From positions 1 to 64,000 of the forward strand of contig SUXZ01000008.1 in the NCBI GenBank assembly GCA_015060685.1: a stretch of DNA of 64,000 nucleotides, in the 5' to 3' direction. Positions 23,949 to 33,835 of this stretch are shown piece after piece. Under the pieces are notes generated by a model. That model had not been told where the DNA came from. It made no database searches and was given only the letters and a program-made list of their open reading frames with translations. Origin of the DNA: Mediterranea massiliensis. GTDB taxonomy: Bacteria; Bacteroidota; Bacteroidia; Bacteroidales; Bacteroidaceae. The position numbers were made by a program, and so were the translations under genes. The number at the start of each line of letters is the position of its first letter. Position 1 is the stretch's first letter.

Positions 23949-24932
23949 TTATCTGTCAGCAGGGTATTTAATGCCCCATTCTTTGCGCAAATCATCCATT
24001 TGTTGCATGATGCGTATGGTTTCTTTGTGAGGCATATAAGGCGATTCTAACCAACCGTTTTCAATGGCTTCGATACTTGCATACACTTGATATTCGTAGC
24101 CTGTAATCTTTGTAGGTGCTTCGTAAACAGCTACCTCTTTATAATCGGTGGTTACAACGCGAACACGCTCGGGGTTGTTGATGTTTTCAACAATCAAATG
24201 ACCTTTTTCGCCCGAAATGATACCCATGCGATCGCTCATCACCATACATGAGCTATGAAGAATGGCTATTTTGCCATCGGCATATTGCAGGGTAATGCTG
24301 TTTTGTCCATCTACACCGGTAGGAAGCATGGCGCAACAAGAGGTTGTCTTTACGATGTCGGTGCCAAATACCATGGCGGCAAAGTTCAGTGCATACACGC
24401 CTAAATCGAGTAGGGCACCTCCCGCCAATTCTGGCTTTTGAAGGCGTTCACGATTGCCGATAGGGTAGCAAAGGTTGGCAGATAATAGCTTGGGAGTACC
24501 GATGATGCCGCTTGCCAATATCTCGTTAATGGTTTTGGATAGAGGCATGTAGCGTGTCCAAATGGCTTCGGTGATGAAGAGGTTCTTTTCGCGAGCCAAC
24601 GCGATTAGCTCTTCTGCTTCCCATGCGGTTGCGGTAAATGCTTTTTCGCACAATACATGCTTGCCGGCAAGTAGGGCCATGCGTGCGTGTTCGTAGTGAT
24701 GTGAGTGTGGCGTAGCAATATATACCAACTCGACATTGTCGTCGGCCAATAACTCTTCGTACGAGCCATAAGCTTTTTGGAAGTTGTATTGTTCAGCCAA
24801 CGACTTTGCCTTGTTGATATCGCGCGATGCAATGGCATACGCCTCGGCTTGAGGCGTGCCTTGCAACGTGATTGCCATCTTATCGGCTATCCATCCACAA
24901 CCGATGATGCCAATTTTGGTTCTTTTTGCCAT
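23949..24932 (-). CDS. Gfo/Idh/MocA family oxidoreductase
   Basis: KIGIIGCGWIADKMA, YIATPHSHHYEHARMALLAGKHVLCEKAFTA. Confidence 0.88.
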   Translation of the reverse strand: MAKRTKIGIIGCGWIADKMAITLQGTPQAEAYAIASRDINKAKSLAEQYNFQKAYGSYEELLADDNVELVYIATPHSHHYEHARMALLAGKHVLCEKAFTATAWEAEELIALAREKNLFITEAIWTRYMPLSKTINEILASGIIGTPKLLSANLCYPIGNRERLQKPELAGGALLDLGVYALNFAAMVFGTDIVKTTSCCAMLPTGVDGQNSITLQYADGKIAILHSSCMVMSDRMGIISGEKGHLIVENINNPERVRVVTTDYKEVAVYEAPTKITGYEYQVYASIEAIENGWLESPYMPHKETIRIMQQMDDLRKEWGIKYPADR

Positions 24933-24936
24933 AGGC

Positions 24937-25938
24937 TTAGTCATCAAGACCTTCAATGGTTATGATACGGCCTTCAGCGTCATATTCCAATTCGCAAACC
25001 TTCAAGCTACGCAAGTGGTTCTTACCACCTGAAGGTACGCTATCGTGATGGAAAAGATACCATTTACCCTTGTACTCTACGATTGAGTGGTGAGTAGTCC
25101 AACCTACAACAGGAGTAAGGATTACGCCTTGATAGGTGAAAGGACCATAAGGGTTGTCACCAATTGCATAGCACAAAAGGTGAGAGTCACCTGTAGAGTA
25201 TGAGAAATAGTACTTACCATTGTATTTATGCATCCAGCTTGCTTCGAAGAAACGGTGTGGGTCGTCAGCAGCTAAAGGCTTGCCATTTTCGTCAACCACT
25301 TGGATTGGCTTGGGCTCTTCTGCAAAGTGAAGCATATCATCGCTCAACTTCACCATACGGCTTGGCAATGATGGTTCGTCGCCGTGAGGAAGGTTAGGAC
25401 TATCGGGTGTGTTGTTCACAGCTGGGTCTTCTACCGGCTTGTTGTCGCGATATGATTGCAATTGACCACCCCAAAGGCCACCGAAGTACATGTAGTAGTT
25501 GCCGTCTTCATCTTTGAAAACGCAGTTGTCGATACTATAGCTACCAGGGATTGGTTCCGGTTGGGGGATGAATGGGCCGGCAGGATTATCTGCAATAGCT
25601 ACACCATGGTGGAAAATCTCATTGCGGTCTTTCATTGGGAAGTACATGTAGTATTTGCCATTCTTTTCGGCAACGTCACAATCCCAAAGTTGACGGCCAC
25701 GCCATGCGATGTCTTCCAAGTCGAGCACCTTACCATGGTCGATAACTTCGCCATTCATAGGGTCATCGGTAGAAAGCACGTGGTAATCCTTCATGATATA
25801 TTCATCGCCACTATCGTTGTTTACGTTATTACATTCCCAGTCGTGAGACGGATAGATATACACTCTGTCATTATATACATGTACAGAGGGGTCAGCCATA
25901 TAGTCGCTGGGGAACAAATATCTTTTTACTTTTTTCAT
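24937..25938 (-). CDS. GH43 glycoside hydrolase without signal peptide (cytoplasmic)
   Basis: YMADPSVHVYNDRVYIYPSHD, LWDCDVAEKNGKYYMYFP, YSIDNCVFKDEDGNYYMYFGG. Confidence 0.9.
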   Translation of the reverse strand: MKKVKRYLFPSDYMADPSVHVYNDRVYIYPSHDWECNNVNNDSGDEYIMKDYHVLSTDDPMNGEVIDHGKVLDLEDIAWRGRQLWDCDVAEKNGKYYMYFPMKDRNEIFHHGVAIADNPAGPFIPQPEPIPGSYSIDNCVFKDEDGNYYMYFGGLWGGQLQSYRDNKPVEDPAVNNTPDSPNLPHGDEPSLPSRMVKLSDDMLHFAEEPKPIQVVDENGKPLAADDPHRFFEASWMHKYNGKYYFSYSTGDSHLLCYAIGDNPYGPFTYQGVILTPVVGWTTHHSIVEYKGKWYLFHHDSVPSGGKNHLRSLKVCELEYDAEGRIITIEGLDD

Positions 25939-25972
25939 GATAAATAAATGTATAATGGTTAAATAATTAAGA

Positions 25973-27394
25973 TTATTTCTTAGCGCGTGCTTCGATTTCT
26001 CTGTTAATCTTGTCGATTACGTCATCTTCAAGTTCATATTTAGAGATAATCCACATGGCAAGCAACAACAAGATAGCCGGGATGACGCATACCAACCACA
26101 AGATACCTTGTTCGGCCATAGCAGTTTGTTCAGGCAACTTAGCGTCGAAACCAACGAGTGCCAATACCAAACCAGGAACAACACCACCAAGTGCCATACC
26201 AGCCTTGAAGAAGATACCGGTCAAAGCGTTTACGATACCGGCGATACGACGTCCAGAAGTGTATTCACCATACGATACAACTTCAGGTACAAGTGCCCAC
26301 ATGTAACCAGTTGCTACGATGATACCAGTACTCTTCACAAATTGAGCCACGCAAAGCAATTCGAATTGCTTCAAAGCTTCAACTTGTACAAAGATGTACA
26401 TCATGGCCATACCAACGATAGCGGTGCCAAGGAAGAGGTAGAACATACCCTTCTTACCAATCTTACGCTTGATGGCGGGTACCAACGGCATGAAGATAAA
26501 TGCGGGGATAGTGCCCAGCCACATGAATGCGGTTGTCATGATAGGTGTTGCCTCTACGTTGTAGCTCATGAAGTAAGCGTCGGCGGCATTACCAACACTC
26601 ATCATGGCAAATGCGGTGATGAAGAAGAAGGCCAATACGCGCAAGGGGCGGTTGCGAAGGAATTCTGTCCAGAGGTCGCTCACCTTAACGTTTTCCGATT
26701 CTTTCTGATCCATAACAACGCGTTCCTTACATTGTGAGAAGCAGAAGATGAGCAACAACAAGCCGGCAATGGCGAAGATGGTCATTGTGATGAACCAAGC
26801 CGGTGCGGCTTCGGGTGTGTTGGTGATGGCTTCTCCGTTAGCGGCAACCGGTGCGAAGATGGCGATAACCATCGGAAGCGACTTCACGATAAGTGCGCCC
26901 AGATTGGCCATAAACATACGTGTAGAGGTCAATATGGTGATTTCTTCGGTGTCGCGTGTCAATGAAGAGTTCAATGCACCGTAAGGTACGTTCACCAGTG
27001 TGTAGCACATACTCATGCCGACGTAAGTGATGTAGGCATAGATAACTGAACCGCTAAATCCGTTCCAGAAGCAGAGGATAGACAAGCCTACCAAAGGAAT
27101 ACCACCCAAGATAAGCCAAGAACGATATTTACCCCATTTCGGGTTGCCTTTGTCCACAAATGCACCTACCAAGGGGTCCCAAAGTACGTCAACAAGGCGT
27201 ACAATCAAGAACATCAATGCAGCTGTTCCTGGATCGAGGCCATAAACATTTGTGTAGAAGAAAAGCAGCCAAATACTTACTGTTTGGTAAATAAGATTTT
27301 GGGCCATGTCGCCACTACCAAATCCGATGCGTTGCATCCATGATAGTTTGTAGAAGCCTTTAGCTTCATCAGTCGTTTTGTTTGTAGAATTCAT
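25973..27394 (-). CDS. GPH-family (MFS) glycoside/pentoside symporter, XynP/YicJ-like
   Basis: 12-TM protein; GFGSGDMAQNLIYQTVSIWLLFFYTNVYG, VDVLWDPLVGAFVDK. Confidence 0.9.
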   Translation of the reverse strand: MNSTNKTTDEAKGFYKLSWMQRIGFGSGDMAQNLIYQTVSIWLLFFYTNVYGLDPGTAALMFLIVRLVDVLWDPLVGAFVDKGNPKWGKYRSWLILGGIPLVGLSILCFWNGFSGSVIYAYITYVGMSMCYTLVNVPYGALNSSLTRDTEEITILTSTRMFMANLGALIVKSLPMVIAIFAPVAANGEAITNTPEAAPAWFITMTIFAIAGLLLLIFCFSQCKERVVMDQKESENVKVSDLWTEFLRNRPLRVLAFFFITAFAMMSVGNAADAYFMSYNVEATPIMTTAFMWLGTIPAFIFMPLVPAIKRKIGKKGMFYLFLGTAIVGMAMMYIFVQVEALKQFELLCVAQFVKSTGIIVATGYMWALVPEVVSYGEYTSGRRIAGIVNALTGIFFKAGMALGGVVPGLVLALVGFDAKLPEQTAMAEQGILWLVCVIPAILLLLAMWIISKYELEDDVIDKINREIEARAKK

Positions 27395-27424
27395 GGTTAA
27401 AAAAATTTATTGTTAGAAATTAAA

Positions 27425-29140
27425 TTATTTATATTCGTACAGTTTTACGTGCAATATCTTTACGTCGCCCACCGAGATACGGACGTGTCGTCCTTGGTGG
27501 TCTTGGTCGCCGTTCAATCGGCGTACATAGCTCAGCGAGGCATCTTCGTTTACCTTCACCTCGTCCACCGATGCAATGCCGCAACGGGCACCTTTGAAGA
27601 TTGCCTCATCGGCTTTTGCCGCATTGGCCTGTTCGTTTCCTTGTAGGATAAAACCATCCTCACCACGCTTCTTTTCGGTGGTGGCCTGTTGTTTTTCGCT
27701 TGTCTTGGCAAATTCCACCACGATGCCGTTACCGGCTACGATGTATTCGTTCTTAGCCAATTTCAGGATGATGCCGCCACCTTCCGGCCAAGTGCTTCCG
27801 TCGGTTGCACGGGGGTCCCAAGGTAAGGTGAAGTTATGTCGGCAAGTCAGTGTCAAGTCGTCGTCGATGATTATGCGTTCCTTGTTGTCCTGGTCGAACC
27901 ACAATCCCTTCATGGCACCTTTTCCTTGGTACTTGGTGATGAGTGGCATCATCTCTTCCAATTTGTTGTAGGCCATCACCAATGCGCTATTGGGTGCATC
28001 CGAACCATCTTCGATAGAAAATGGGCTGATGCCGATAGCTTCGTGTTCGCCAAATACGTAGAAGGCGCGCACACCGTCGTTTTCGGTCAGGCGAATTTCG
28101 GGGATGAACAACGGGTTGTTGTGTAGATGATATTGCGCCACCCAACCGGTGAAACCATCGTCGTAGAGGTCGGGCGAAAGGAAATCGATGCTGGGCGTAC
28201 CGCAATGCCACACGTCAATCAGGTGAGCCAACGGCCCTGCCGACGGATATTCTCCCGGCTTGCGTCCACGGCTATTCATGGCGGCATTTACGTATAGCGG
28301 CACGTTGTAGATGCCGCGTGCGGTTTGTGCCAATTGCTCCACATACTTGGCATAGTGATAAGCCATAAAGATTTCGTCGGTATAGAGGTCGTTGCCAAAG
28401 ATGGTTTGCCAATTGCCTTGGGTGAGGCAACCTTGCTTTTCCCATTTGGCCGACATCTGCGGATGAAGCAACTTCTTGTTCTTCTTCAAGTAGGTGATGA
28501 ATTCGGCCGGCACATCGGCTTCGAATGCGCGGTTGGCCGTCTTCGAGTAGTCGCGTGCATCCTCCAACATGCCTATTTCGTTCTCAATCTGAATCATGAT
28601 AACCGTGCCATACTCCTTGTCCGTTTGGGCAATGTGTTTCATCCATTGTGTAAACGCATGCTTATCGGCTTCAAGTACATTTTGCGAGAAAGCGCTTGCT
28701 ATTTCCAATGGCTTGCCACTACGAGTGTATGCTCGTGGGTATTTCTTGTAATCCTCCTTAAACCAAAGCGGTGCATAGCAACTCATTGAATTTTTCCAGG
28801 CACCAAACCAAAGAAACACCACCTTCAGGTCGTTTTTGCGTGCCTCCTCGATAACCTTATCGGTTAGTGAAAAGTCGAACGAACCTTCTACTGGCTCCAT
28901 CAAATCCCAATAAGCCGGCACCAATACGGTGTTCAATCCCATGCGTTGTAGTTTGGGGAATATGCGTTCGATGTCTTCGTTGCATGCGGCCGACGAGTTG
29001 CCCAACTCTCCGCCTAAAATCAGGAAGGGTTTTCCGTCAACGACAAGTTGTGTGGCATCGCCCTGTTTTTGGATGCTACACTTCTGTGCCTGCACGTTGC
29101 ACGCCAACAAAAATAGTGCTATCAGTAATATATTTTTCAT
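27425..29140 (-). CDS. GH35-like / DUF5597-containing beta-galactosidase-type hydrolase
   Basis: PFLILGGELGNSSA, GLNTVLVPAYWDLMEPVEG, MIQIENEIGML. Confidence 0.85.
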   Translation of the reverse strand: MKNILLIALFLLACNVQAQKCSIQKQGDATQLVVDGKPFLILGGELGNSSAACNEDIERIFPKLQRMGLNTVLVPAYWDLMEPVEGSFDFSLTDKVIEEARKNDLKVVFLWFGAWKNSMSCYAPLWFKEDYKKYPRAYTRSGKPLEIASAFSQNVLEADKHAFTQWMKHIAQTDKEYGTVIMIQIENEIGMLEDARDYSKTANRAFEADVPAEFITYLKKNKKLLHPQMSAKWEKQGCLTQGNWQTIFGNDLYTDEIFMAYHYAKYVEQLAQTARGIYNVPLYVNAAMNSRGRKPGEYPSAGPLAHLIDVWHCGTPSIDFLSPDLYDDGFTGWVAQYHLHNNPLFIPEIRLTENDGVRAFYVFGEHEAIGISPFSIEDGSDAPNSALVMAYNKLEEMMPLITKYQGKGAMKGLWFDQDNKERIIIDDDLTLTCRHNFTLPWDPRATDGSTWPEGGGIILKLAKNEYIVAGNGIVVEFAKTSEKQQATTEKKRGEDGFILQGNEQANAAKADEAIFKGARCGIASVDEVKVNEDASLSYVRRLNGDQDHQGRHVRISVGDVKILHVKLYEYK

Positions 29141-29285
29141 AGCCTGATATGTTGTGTTAATATGGTCGTTAAATTTTTCACGAAAATAATATAATTATTT
29201 TATATCTCTTCTATGTCTATGTTTCTTTAATATTTAATCACGAAACATTCGGGTGAAAAATGTAACATATTGTTTCGTTTATCGT

Positions 29286-29307
29286 ACATGCTTCGCGAAA
29301 AGCATGT
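29286..29307 (-). terminator. hairpin downstream of the DUF4836-like gene
   Basis: ACATGCTT-CGCGAA-AAGCATGT. Confidence 0.5.
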
Positions 29308-29341
29308 CTAAGCATTGTTTTTATAGCCAAAAACGGCCTTT

Positions 29342-30424
29342 TTAGCGTCCGACTAACGTTTGTGCGTAGTTGATGAGTTGCTTCAACGAATTCTCTTGTT
29401 TGTTGGCCAGGTCGAGCGAGAAGACGGAGAGTTTGTTGTCGCCTTGAAGCGTCAGCAAATCTATCTTCTGAATCAGCTCGTACAGTTGTCGTGTGCCGGG
29501 GTCGTTGGGCGAGTATTCCATCAGCACGCGCAGGTTGCTTACGGTAAGCAGCTCTTCGGGCGTCAGCTCGATGTGAAACGGCTTGCCCCTCATCATGGCC
29601 GAAAGTGCGGATTGTAGTTGTGCATTGCTTTTCGGGCGGAATGGGGTGGCGTTGATGTACACCTCGCCGTTGAAGTCGGCACGTTTCAGGATGGCCACCA
29701 GCTTGCCGTTGTCAAACTTTACGCCGCCCACCAGTTGCGTGCCTTGCGGAAGGCTGAGCAGCCCCCTCATTTCGATGGGCATCGAGTCGGGTGTAATCAG
29801 CAGGTTGATGTCGCCTTTGATTTGTGCGGCCTGTTGGTAATGCTCGGTGTGTACGATGCTGTTTTCGTTGGTTTGTTTCATCAGCTGGTTGATGGCCGGC
29901 GATAGCTTTTGCAATTCGTTGCGGTTGGCGTGATACACCATCAGCAACGTGCCGTCGTTGTAGGCCAATTCCAAGCCCACCCCTTTGAAGGTGGTGCGCT
30001 GATGGTTCTCCGATTCGGTCGGTGCGCTACAATGTCCTTCGTTGCTTAGCAATTGTATGAATTCGTGCAGCTTCAGGTAGTCGTTCACCTTGATGGTCAG
30101 TGCGATGGTGTGCAACGTAGGTGCTTCGAAGAGGTAGATGGGTGCCGCTTGGTCGATGCCCGATTGTTCGGGATGCTCTAAAATCTCGTTGATTTTGCGG
30201 TTCAGGGCAGGGTTGCCATTCTTCAGTAGCATCTCCCAAAGTTGTCCTTTGGCCATTTCCAGCTCGGCCGATTGCAAGCCGGCTTTGCTGATAAGTGCGT
30301 TCAGGTCAATCATCAGCAACTCGGTGGCGTTGCGTGGAATGACGTCGGTGTAGTTGCTTTTCGCCACCTCTTTGCTACAAGCCGTCAGCAAGAAGGCGAT
30401 GATGATGCATGCAAACTTTCTCAT
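29342..30424 (-). CDS. DUF4836-like lipoprotein
   Basis: MRKFACIIIAFLLTACSKE start; ATGA overlap with upstream rsmE stop; supplied ORF is N-terminally over-extended. Confidence 0.65.
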   Translation of the reverse strand: MRKFACIIIAFLLTACSKEVAKSNYTDVIPRNATELLMIDLNALISKAGLQSAELEMAKGQLWEMLLKNGNPALNRKINEILEHPEQSGIDQAAPIYLFEAPTLHTIALTIKVNDYLKLHEFIQLLSNEGHCSAPTESENHQRTTFKGVGLELAYNDGTLLMVYHANRNELQKLSPAINQLMKQTNENSIVHTEHYQQAAQIKGDINLLITPDSMPIEMRGLLSLPQGTQLVGGVKFDNGKLVAILKRADFNGEVYINATPFRPKSNAQLQSALSAMMRGKPFHIELTPEELLTVSNLRVLMEYSPNDPGTRQLYELIQKIDLLTLQGDNKLSVFSLDLANKQENSLKQLINYAQTLVGR

Positions 30425-31125
30425 TGTATCTGATTGGTTAAGTTCATAATGTGGCAAGCCACCAATGCGGCCGTCTCTGTGCGTAGTCTTGAGCGTCCCA
30501 AGCTGATGGGTTGGAAGCCGTTTTCGATGGCCAGCCTTACCTCCTCTTCGCTGAAGTCTCCTTCGGGGCCAATCAATACCAACGCATCCTCGCCCGGCAC
30601 GATTTGCGTTTGCAGAAGCGGTTTTTCGCCTTCGTGGCAATGCGCGATGAACTTCTTGCCGCTAAAGGGTTGTTGCACAAACTTCTTGAAGTCGGCCATC
30701 TCGTTCAGTATCGGCAAGCGGGCCTTCAGCGATTGCTTCATGGCCGACACCAGTATCTTCTCTATGCGTTCGGTTTTCAGCACCTTCCGTTCGGAGAAGC
30801 GGCAATTCAGAAACGACAACTCGTCGAAACCTATCTCGGTAGCCTTCTCGGCAAACCACTCTATCCTGTCCATGTTCTTGGTGGGTGCCATGGCAAGGTG
30901 CAGATGCCCCTTCCATAAGGGTGGTTGCTCCTCTTTCGCGAGGATGTTTACCAGGCAACGCTTTTGGTTAGCCGTCGATATCTCGGCCTTGTAGAAGCAT
31001 CCCTTGCCGTCGGTCAGGGCAATCTCGTCGCCCGGTTGGAGGCGCAACACGCGCACGGCATGAGCGGCCTCCTCGCTTGGCAATTCGTTTCGTTCGGCTA
31101 TGTCGGGGGTATAAAACAGGTGCAT
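30421..31125 (-). CDS. rsmE: 16S rRNA (uracil1498-N3)-methyltransferase
   Basis: ALVLIGPEGDFSEEEV, LGRSRLRTETAALVACHIM. Confidence 0.92.
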   Translation of the reverse strand: MHLFYTPDIAERNELPSEEAAHAVRVLRLQPGDEIALTDGKGCFYKAEISTANQKRCLVNILAKEEQPPLWKGHLHLAMAPTKNMDRIEWFAEKATEIGFDELSFLNCRFSERKVLKTERIEKILVSAMKQSLKARLPILNEMADFKKFVQQPFSGKKFIAHCHEGEKPLLQTQIVPGEDALVLIGPEGDFSEEEVRLAIENGFQPISLGRSRLRTETAALVACHIMNLTNQIQ

Positions 31126-32384
31126 TATTTCTTCTCTTTAAAGATTAGTGCAAAGAGCAGGGCTACCACCAGGGCATAGGCGGCAAAGATGGCCCAAACG
31201 GTTGGCCATTCTCCCACCGTGTAGAATTGTCCGCCAGCCTCTTGGCTATAAGTGAAGCTGTTAACCACGGCTTGGGCAATCAGCATGCCGATGGATGCAC
31301 CCACACCGTTGGTCATAATCATAAACAATCCTTGTGCGCTCGAACGTATGCTGCTATCGGTCTCGTTGTCAACGAAGAGCGAGCCCGAGATGTTGAAGAA
31401 GTCGAAAGCCACGCCATACACAATCATCGAGAGGATGAACCAGCTTACGGCCGGGAAGCTTGGGTTGCCGATGGCGAAGAATCCGAATCTGAAAGCCCAT
31501 GCCACCATGGCAATCAGCATGACGCGCTTAATGCCGTAACGTTTCAAGAAGAAGGGTATCAGCAAGATACAAAGCGTTTCGGAGATTTGTGAGAGTGAAA
31601 TCAGCAGGTTGGCATGATCTACGAAGTAAACATCCTGGTAGGTCGGATCGGCGGCAAAGCTACTGATGAACGGGTTGGCATATCCGTTGGTGATTTGCAG
31701 ACTGACACCCAGGAACATCGAGAAGATGAAGAACAATGCCATTTTGCGTTGCTTGAACAACTTGAACGCATTCAGTCCCAATGCCTCTACAACGCCCTTG
31801 CTTTCGGTGCGCGGCTTGATGGTACATGCCGGTAGGGTGAAGGCGTAGCATCCCAACATGATGCTCCAGATGGCTGATATGAAGAATTGGGCGTAAGTGT
31901 GTTGCAATCCGCAGAGGTCCACTATCCACATGGAAACGATGAAACCGATGGTGCCGAAGATGCGGATGGGCGGGAAGGCCTTGATGGTATCCAATCCCTC
32001 GCGTTCGAGTGCGTTGTACGACACCGCATTGGATAGCGCCAGGGTGGGCATATAGAAGGCCACACTCAACACATACCAGGGGAAGATTTGCGCGAAGGTT
32101 ACGTCGGCACCCATCGACATGCCGGTATAGGCCACCATCAGCATGCCGGCGGCGGCTATGAAGTGGCAGAAGCCCAACAGACGCTGCCCTTGTATCCAGC
32201 GGTCGGCCACGATGCCTATCAGCCCTGGCATGAAGATAGATACGAATCCTTGTACGGAGTAGAACCAGCCGATGTTGTTGCCGATGCCCACGCCGGCCAG
32301 GTAGCCGCCCATGGAGGTGAGGTAGGCACCCCAAACGGCAAATTGCAGAAAGCTTAGGATGATTAAGCGTAATTTTATACTCAT
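31125..32384 (-). CDS. nucleoside:H+ symporter-like MFS permease (NupG/XapB-like)
   Basis: SIKLRLIILSFLQFAVWGAYLTSMGGYL; 12 TM. Confidence 0.85.
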   Translation of the reverse strand: MSIKLRLIILSFLQFAVWGAYLTSMGGYLAGVGIGNNIGWFYSVQGFVSIFMPGLIGIVADRWIQGQRLLGFCHFIAAAGMLMVAYTGMSMGADVTFAQIFPWYVLSVAFYMPTLALSNAVSYNALEREGLDTIKAFPPIRIFGTIGFIVSMWIVDLCGLQHTYAQFFISAIWSIMLGCYAFTLPACTIKPRTESKGVVEALGLNAFKLFKQRKMALFFIFSMFLGVSLQITNGYANPFISSFAADPTYQDVYFVDHANLLISLSQISETLCILLIPFFLKRYGIKRVMLIAMVAWAFRFGFFAIGNPSFPAVSWFILSMIVYGVAFDFFNISGSLFVDNETDSSIRSSAQGLFMIMTNGVGASIGMLIAQAVVNSFTYSQEAGGQFYTVGEWPTVWAIFAAYALVVALLFALIFKEKK

Positions 32385-32464
32385 AATTCCGTTGTTTATT
32401 GGTTTTGGTTATAAACAACGCAAAATTAGCAAAAATATTGGATTTATTGTGTGTGGAGGGTAAT

Positions 32465-32547
32465 AAAAAAAAGAAGGGTATCTATCCCAGACACCCAATC
32501 TTTGTTAACCTTAAATCTAATACCATGAAAAACACGATGCAAAGGTA
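32465..32547 (-). ncRNA. candidate short orphan sRNA with its own promoter and intrinsic terminator
   Basis: Minus strand: TACCTTTGC (-7) then ATCGTGTTTTTCATGGTATTAGATTTAAGGTTAACAAAGATT-GGGTGTCTGGGATAGATACCC-TTCTTTTTTTT. Confidence 0.5.
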
Positions 32548-32621
32548 TCGGATTTTATGTTATGTAACATACAATTTCGTCGAAAATCTTTCTGTATTTA
32601 ACATTATTTAGCAAATAGCAC

Positions 32622-33803
32622 CTATTCTACGTATAAAACCAGCCCTTTCAGGTACTCTCCTTCGGGGTGATAGATGCTTACCGGGTGGTCGGCCGGTTGG
32701 GTAAGCTGGTGCAAAATGCGCACGCTTCTGCCGGCCATGGCGGCGGCGGTGAACACGGCGGTGCGGAAATTCTCCTTGCTGACGGCTTGCGAGCACGAGA
32801 AGGTGAAGAGGATGCCTCCGGGTTTGATTTTCTCGAATGCCTTCACGTTCAGTTTGCGATAGCCTTGCAAGGCGTTGCGCAGGGCGTCGCGGTGCTTGGC
32901 GAATGCAGGCGGGTCAAGGATGATGAGGTCGTATTGGTCGCCCATGCGGTCGAGGTACTTGAATGCATCTTCGGCATAGGCGGCATGTCGTTCGTCGTCG
33001 GGGAAGTTTTGCGCAATGTTCTGGTTGGTCAGTTCGATGGCCTTGGCCGAGCTGTCCACCGAGTGTACCAGCTTGGCGCCTCCGCGCATGGCATATACCG
33101 AGAAGCCGCCGGTGTAGCAAAACATGTTCAGTACGCTTCGTCCGGTGGCATACCTCTCTAATAGGGCGCGGTTTTCGCGTTGGTCGACGAAGAAGCCCGT
33201 CTTTTGTCCCTTCAGCCAGTCGATGCGGAAGTTCAGCCCGTACTCCGTGGCCAGGTTGTTGCTGCTTCCTCCCACGATGAATCCGTTTTCGGCACCCAGG
33301 TCGGCCTTGTAGGGCAGGGTAGTCTCCGATTTGTAGTAGATGTTGTCAATCTCCTCCTTCATCACCTCGCTCAAGGCCTGTGCAATCTTCATCCTGTCCA
33401 TGTGCATGCCGGCCGAGTGGGCTTGCATCACGGCTGTGCGGTCGTATATGTCAATCACCAGTCCCGGCAGGTTGTCGCCTTCGCCATGTACCAGGCGGTA
33501 GGTGTTGTTGTCGGCGCGTCCGGCTATTCCGATGGCCTTGCGCATGTCGTAGGCCGTTTGCAGCTTCTTCTTCCAGAAGGCTTCGTCGATGGCCTCCTCT
33601 TTGTCGAAGCTCAGCACGCGCACGGCGATGCTGCCTATCTGGAAATGCCCTTTGGCGATAAACTCTTTCTTGGCGGTAAGAATCTCTACCACATCGCCCT
33701 CTTCGGGTTCTCCTTCGAAACGTGCGATGGCACCCGAGAATACCCAGGGGTGGAAGCGTTTCAACGATTCCTCTTTGCCGGGTTTTAAGTAAACTCTATA
33801 CAT
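32622..33803 (-). CDS. rlmI: class I SAM-dependent rRNA methyltransferase (RlmI family)
   Basis: PUA-like N-terminus (HPWVFSGAI), VLNMFCYTGGFSVYAMRGGA, LIILDPPAFAKH. Confidence 0.88.
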   Translation of the reverse strand: MYRVYLKPGKEESLKRFHPWVFSGAIARFEGEPEEGDVVEILTAKKEFIAKGHFQIGSIAVRVLSFDKEEAIDEAFWKKKLQTAYDMRKAIGIAGRADNNTYRLVHGEGDNLPGLVIDIYDRTAVMQAHSAGMHMDRMKIAQALSEVMKEEIDNIYYKSETTLPYKADLGAENGFIVGGSSNNLATEYGLNFRIDWLKGQKTGFFVDQRENRALLERYATGRSVLNMFCYTGGFSVYAMRGGAKLVHSVDSSAKAIELTNQNIAQNFPDDERHAAYAEDAFKYLDRMGDQYDLIILDPPAFAKHRDALRNALQGYRKLNVKAFEKIKPGGILFTFSCSQAVSKENFRTAVFTAAAMAGRSVRILHQLTQPADHPVSIYHPEGEYLKGLVLYVE

Positions 33804-33835
33804 ATTATATAATAAGCGTTACGTTTTTGGGTTGT

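Noticed and set aside
30425-30640. N-terminal extension of the DUF4836-like ORF
   Set aside because: Overlaps rsmE; the lipoprotein signal MRKFACIIIAFLLTAC begins at 30424 with a typical ATGA overlap.
31660-32418. 252-aa overlapping ORF in a different frame of the MFS permease
   Set aside because: Arg/His-rich shadow frame of a conserved transporter.
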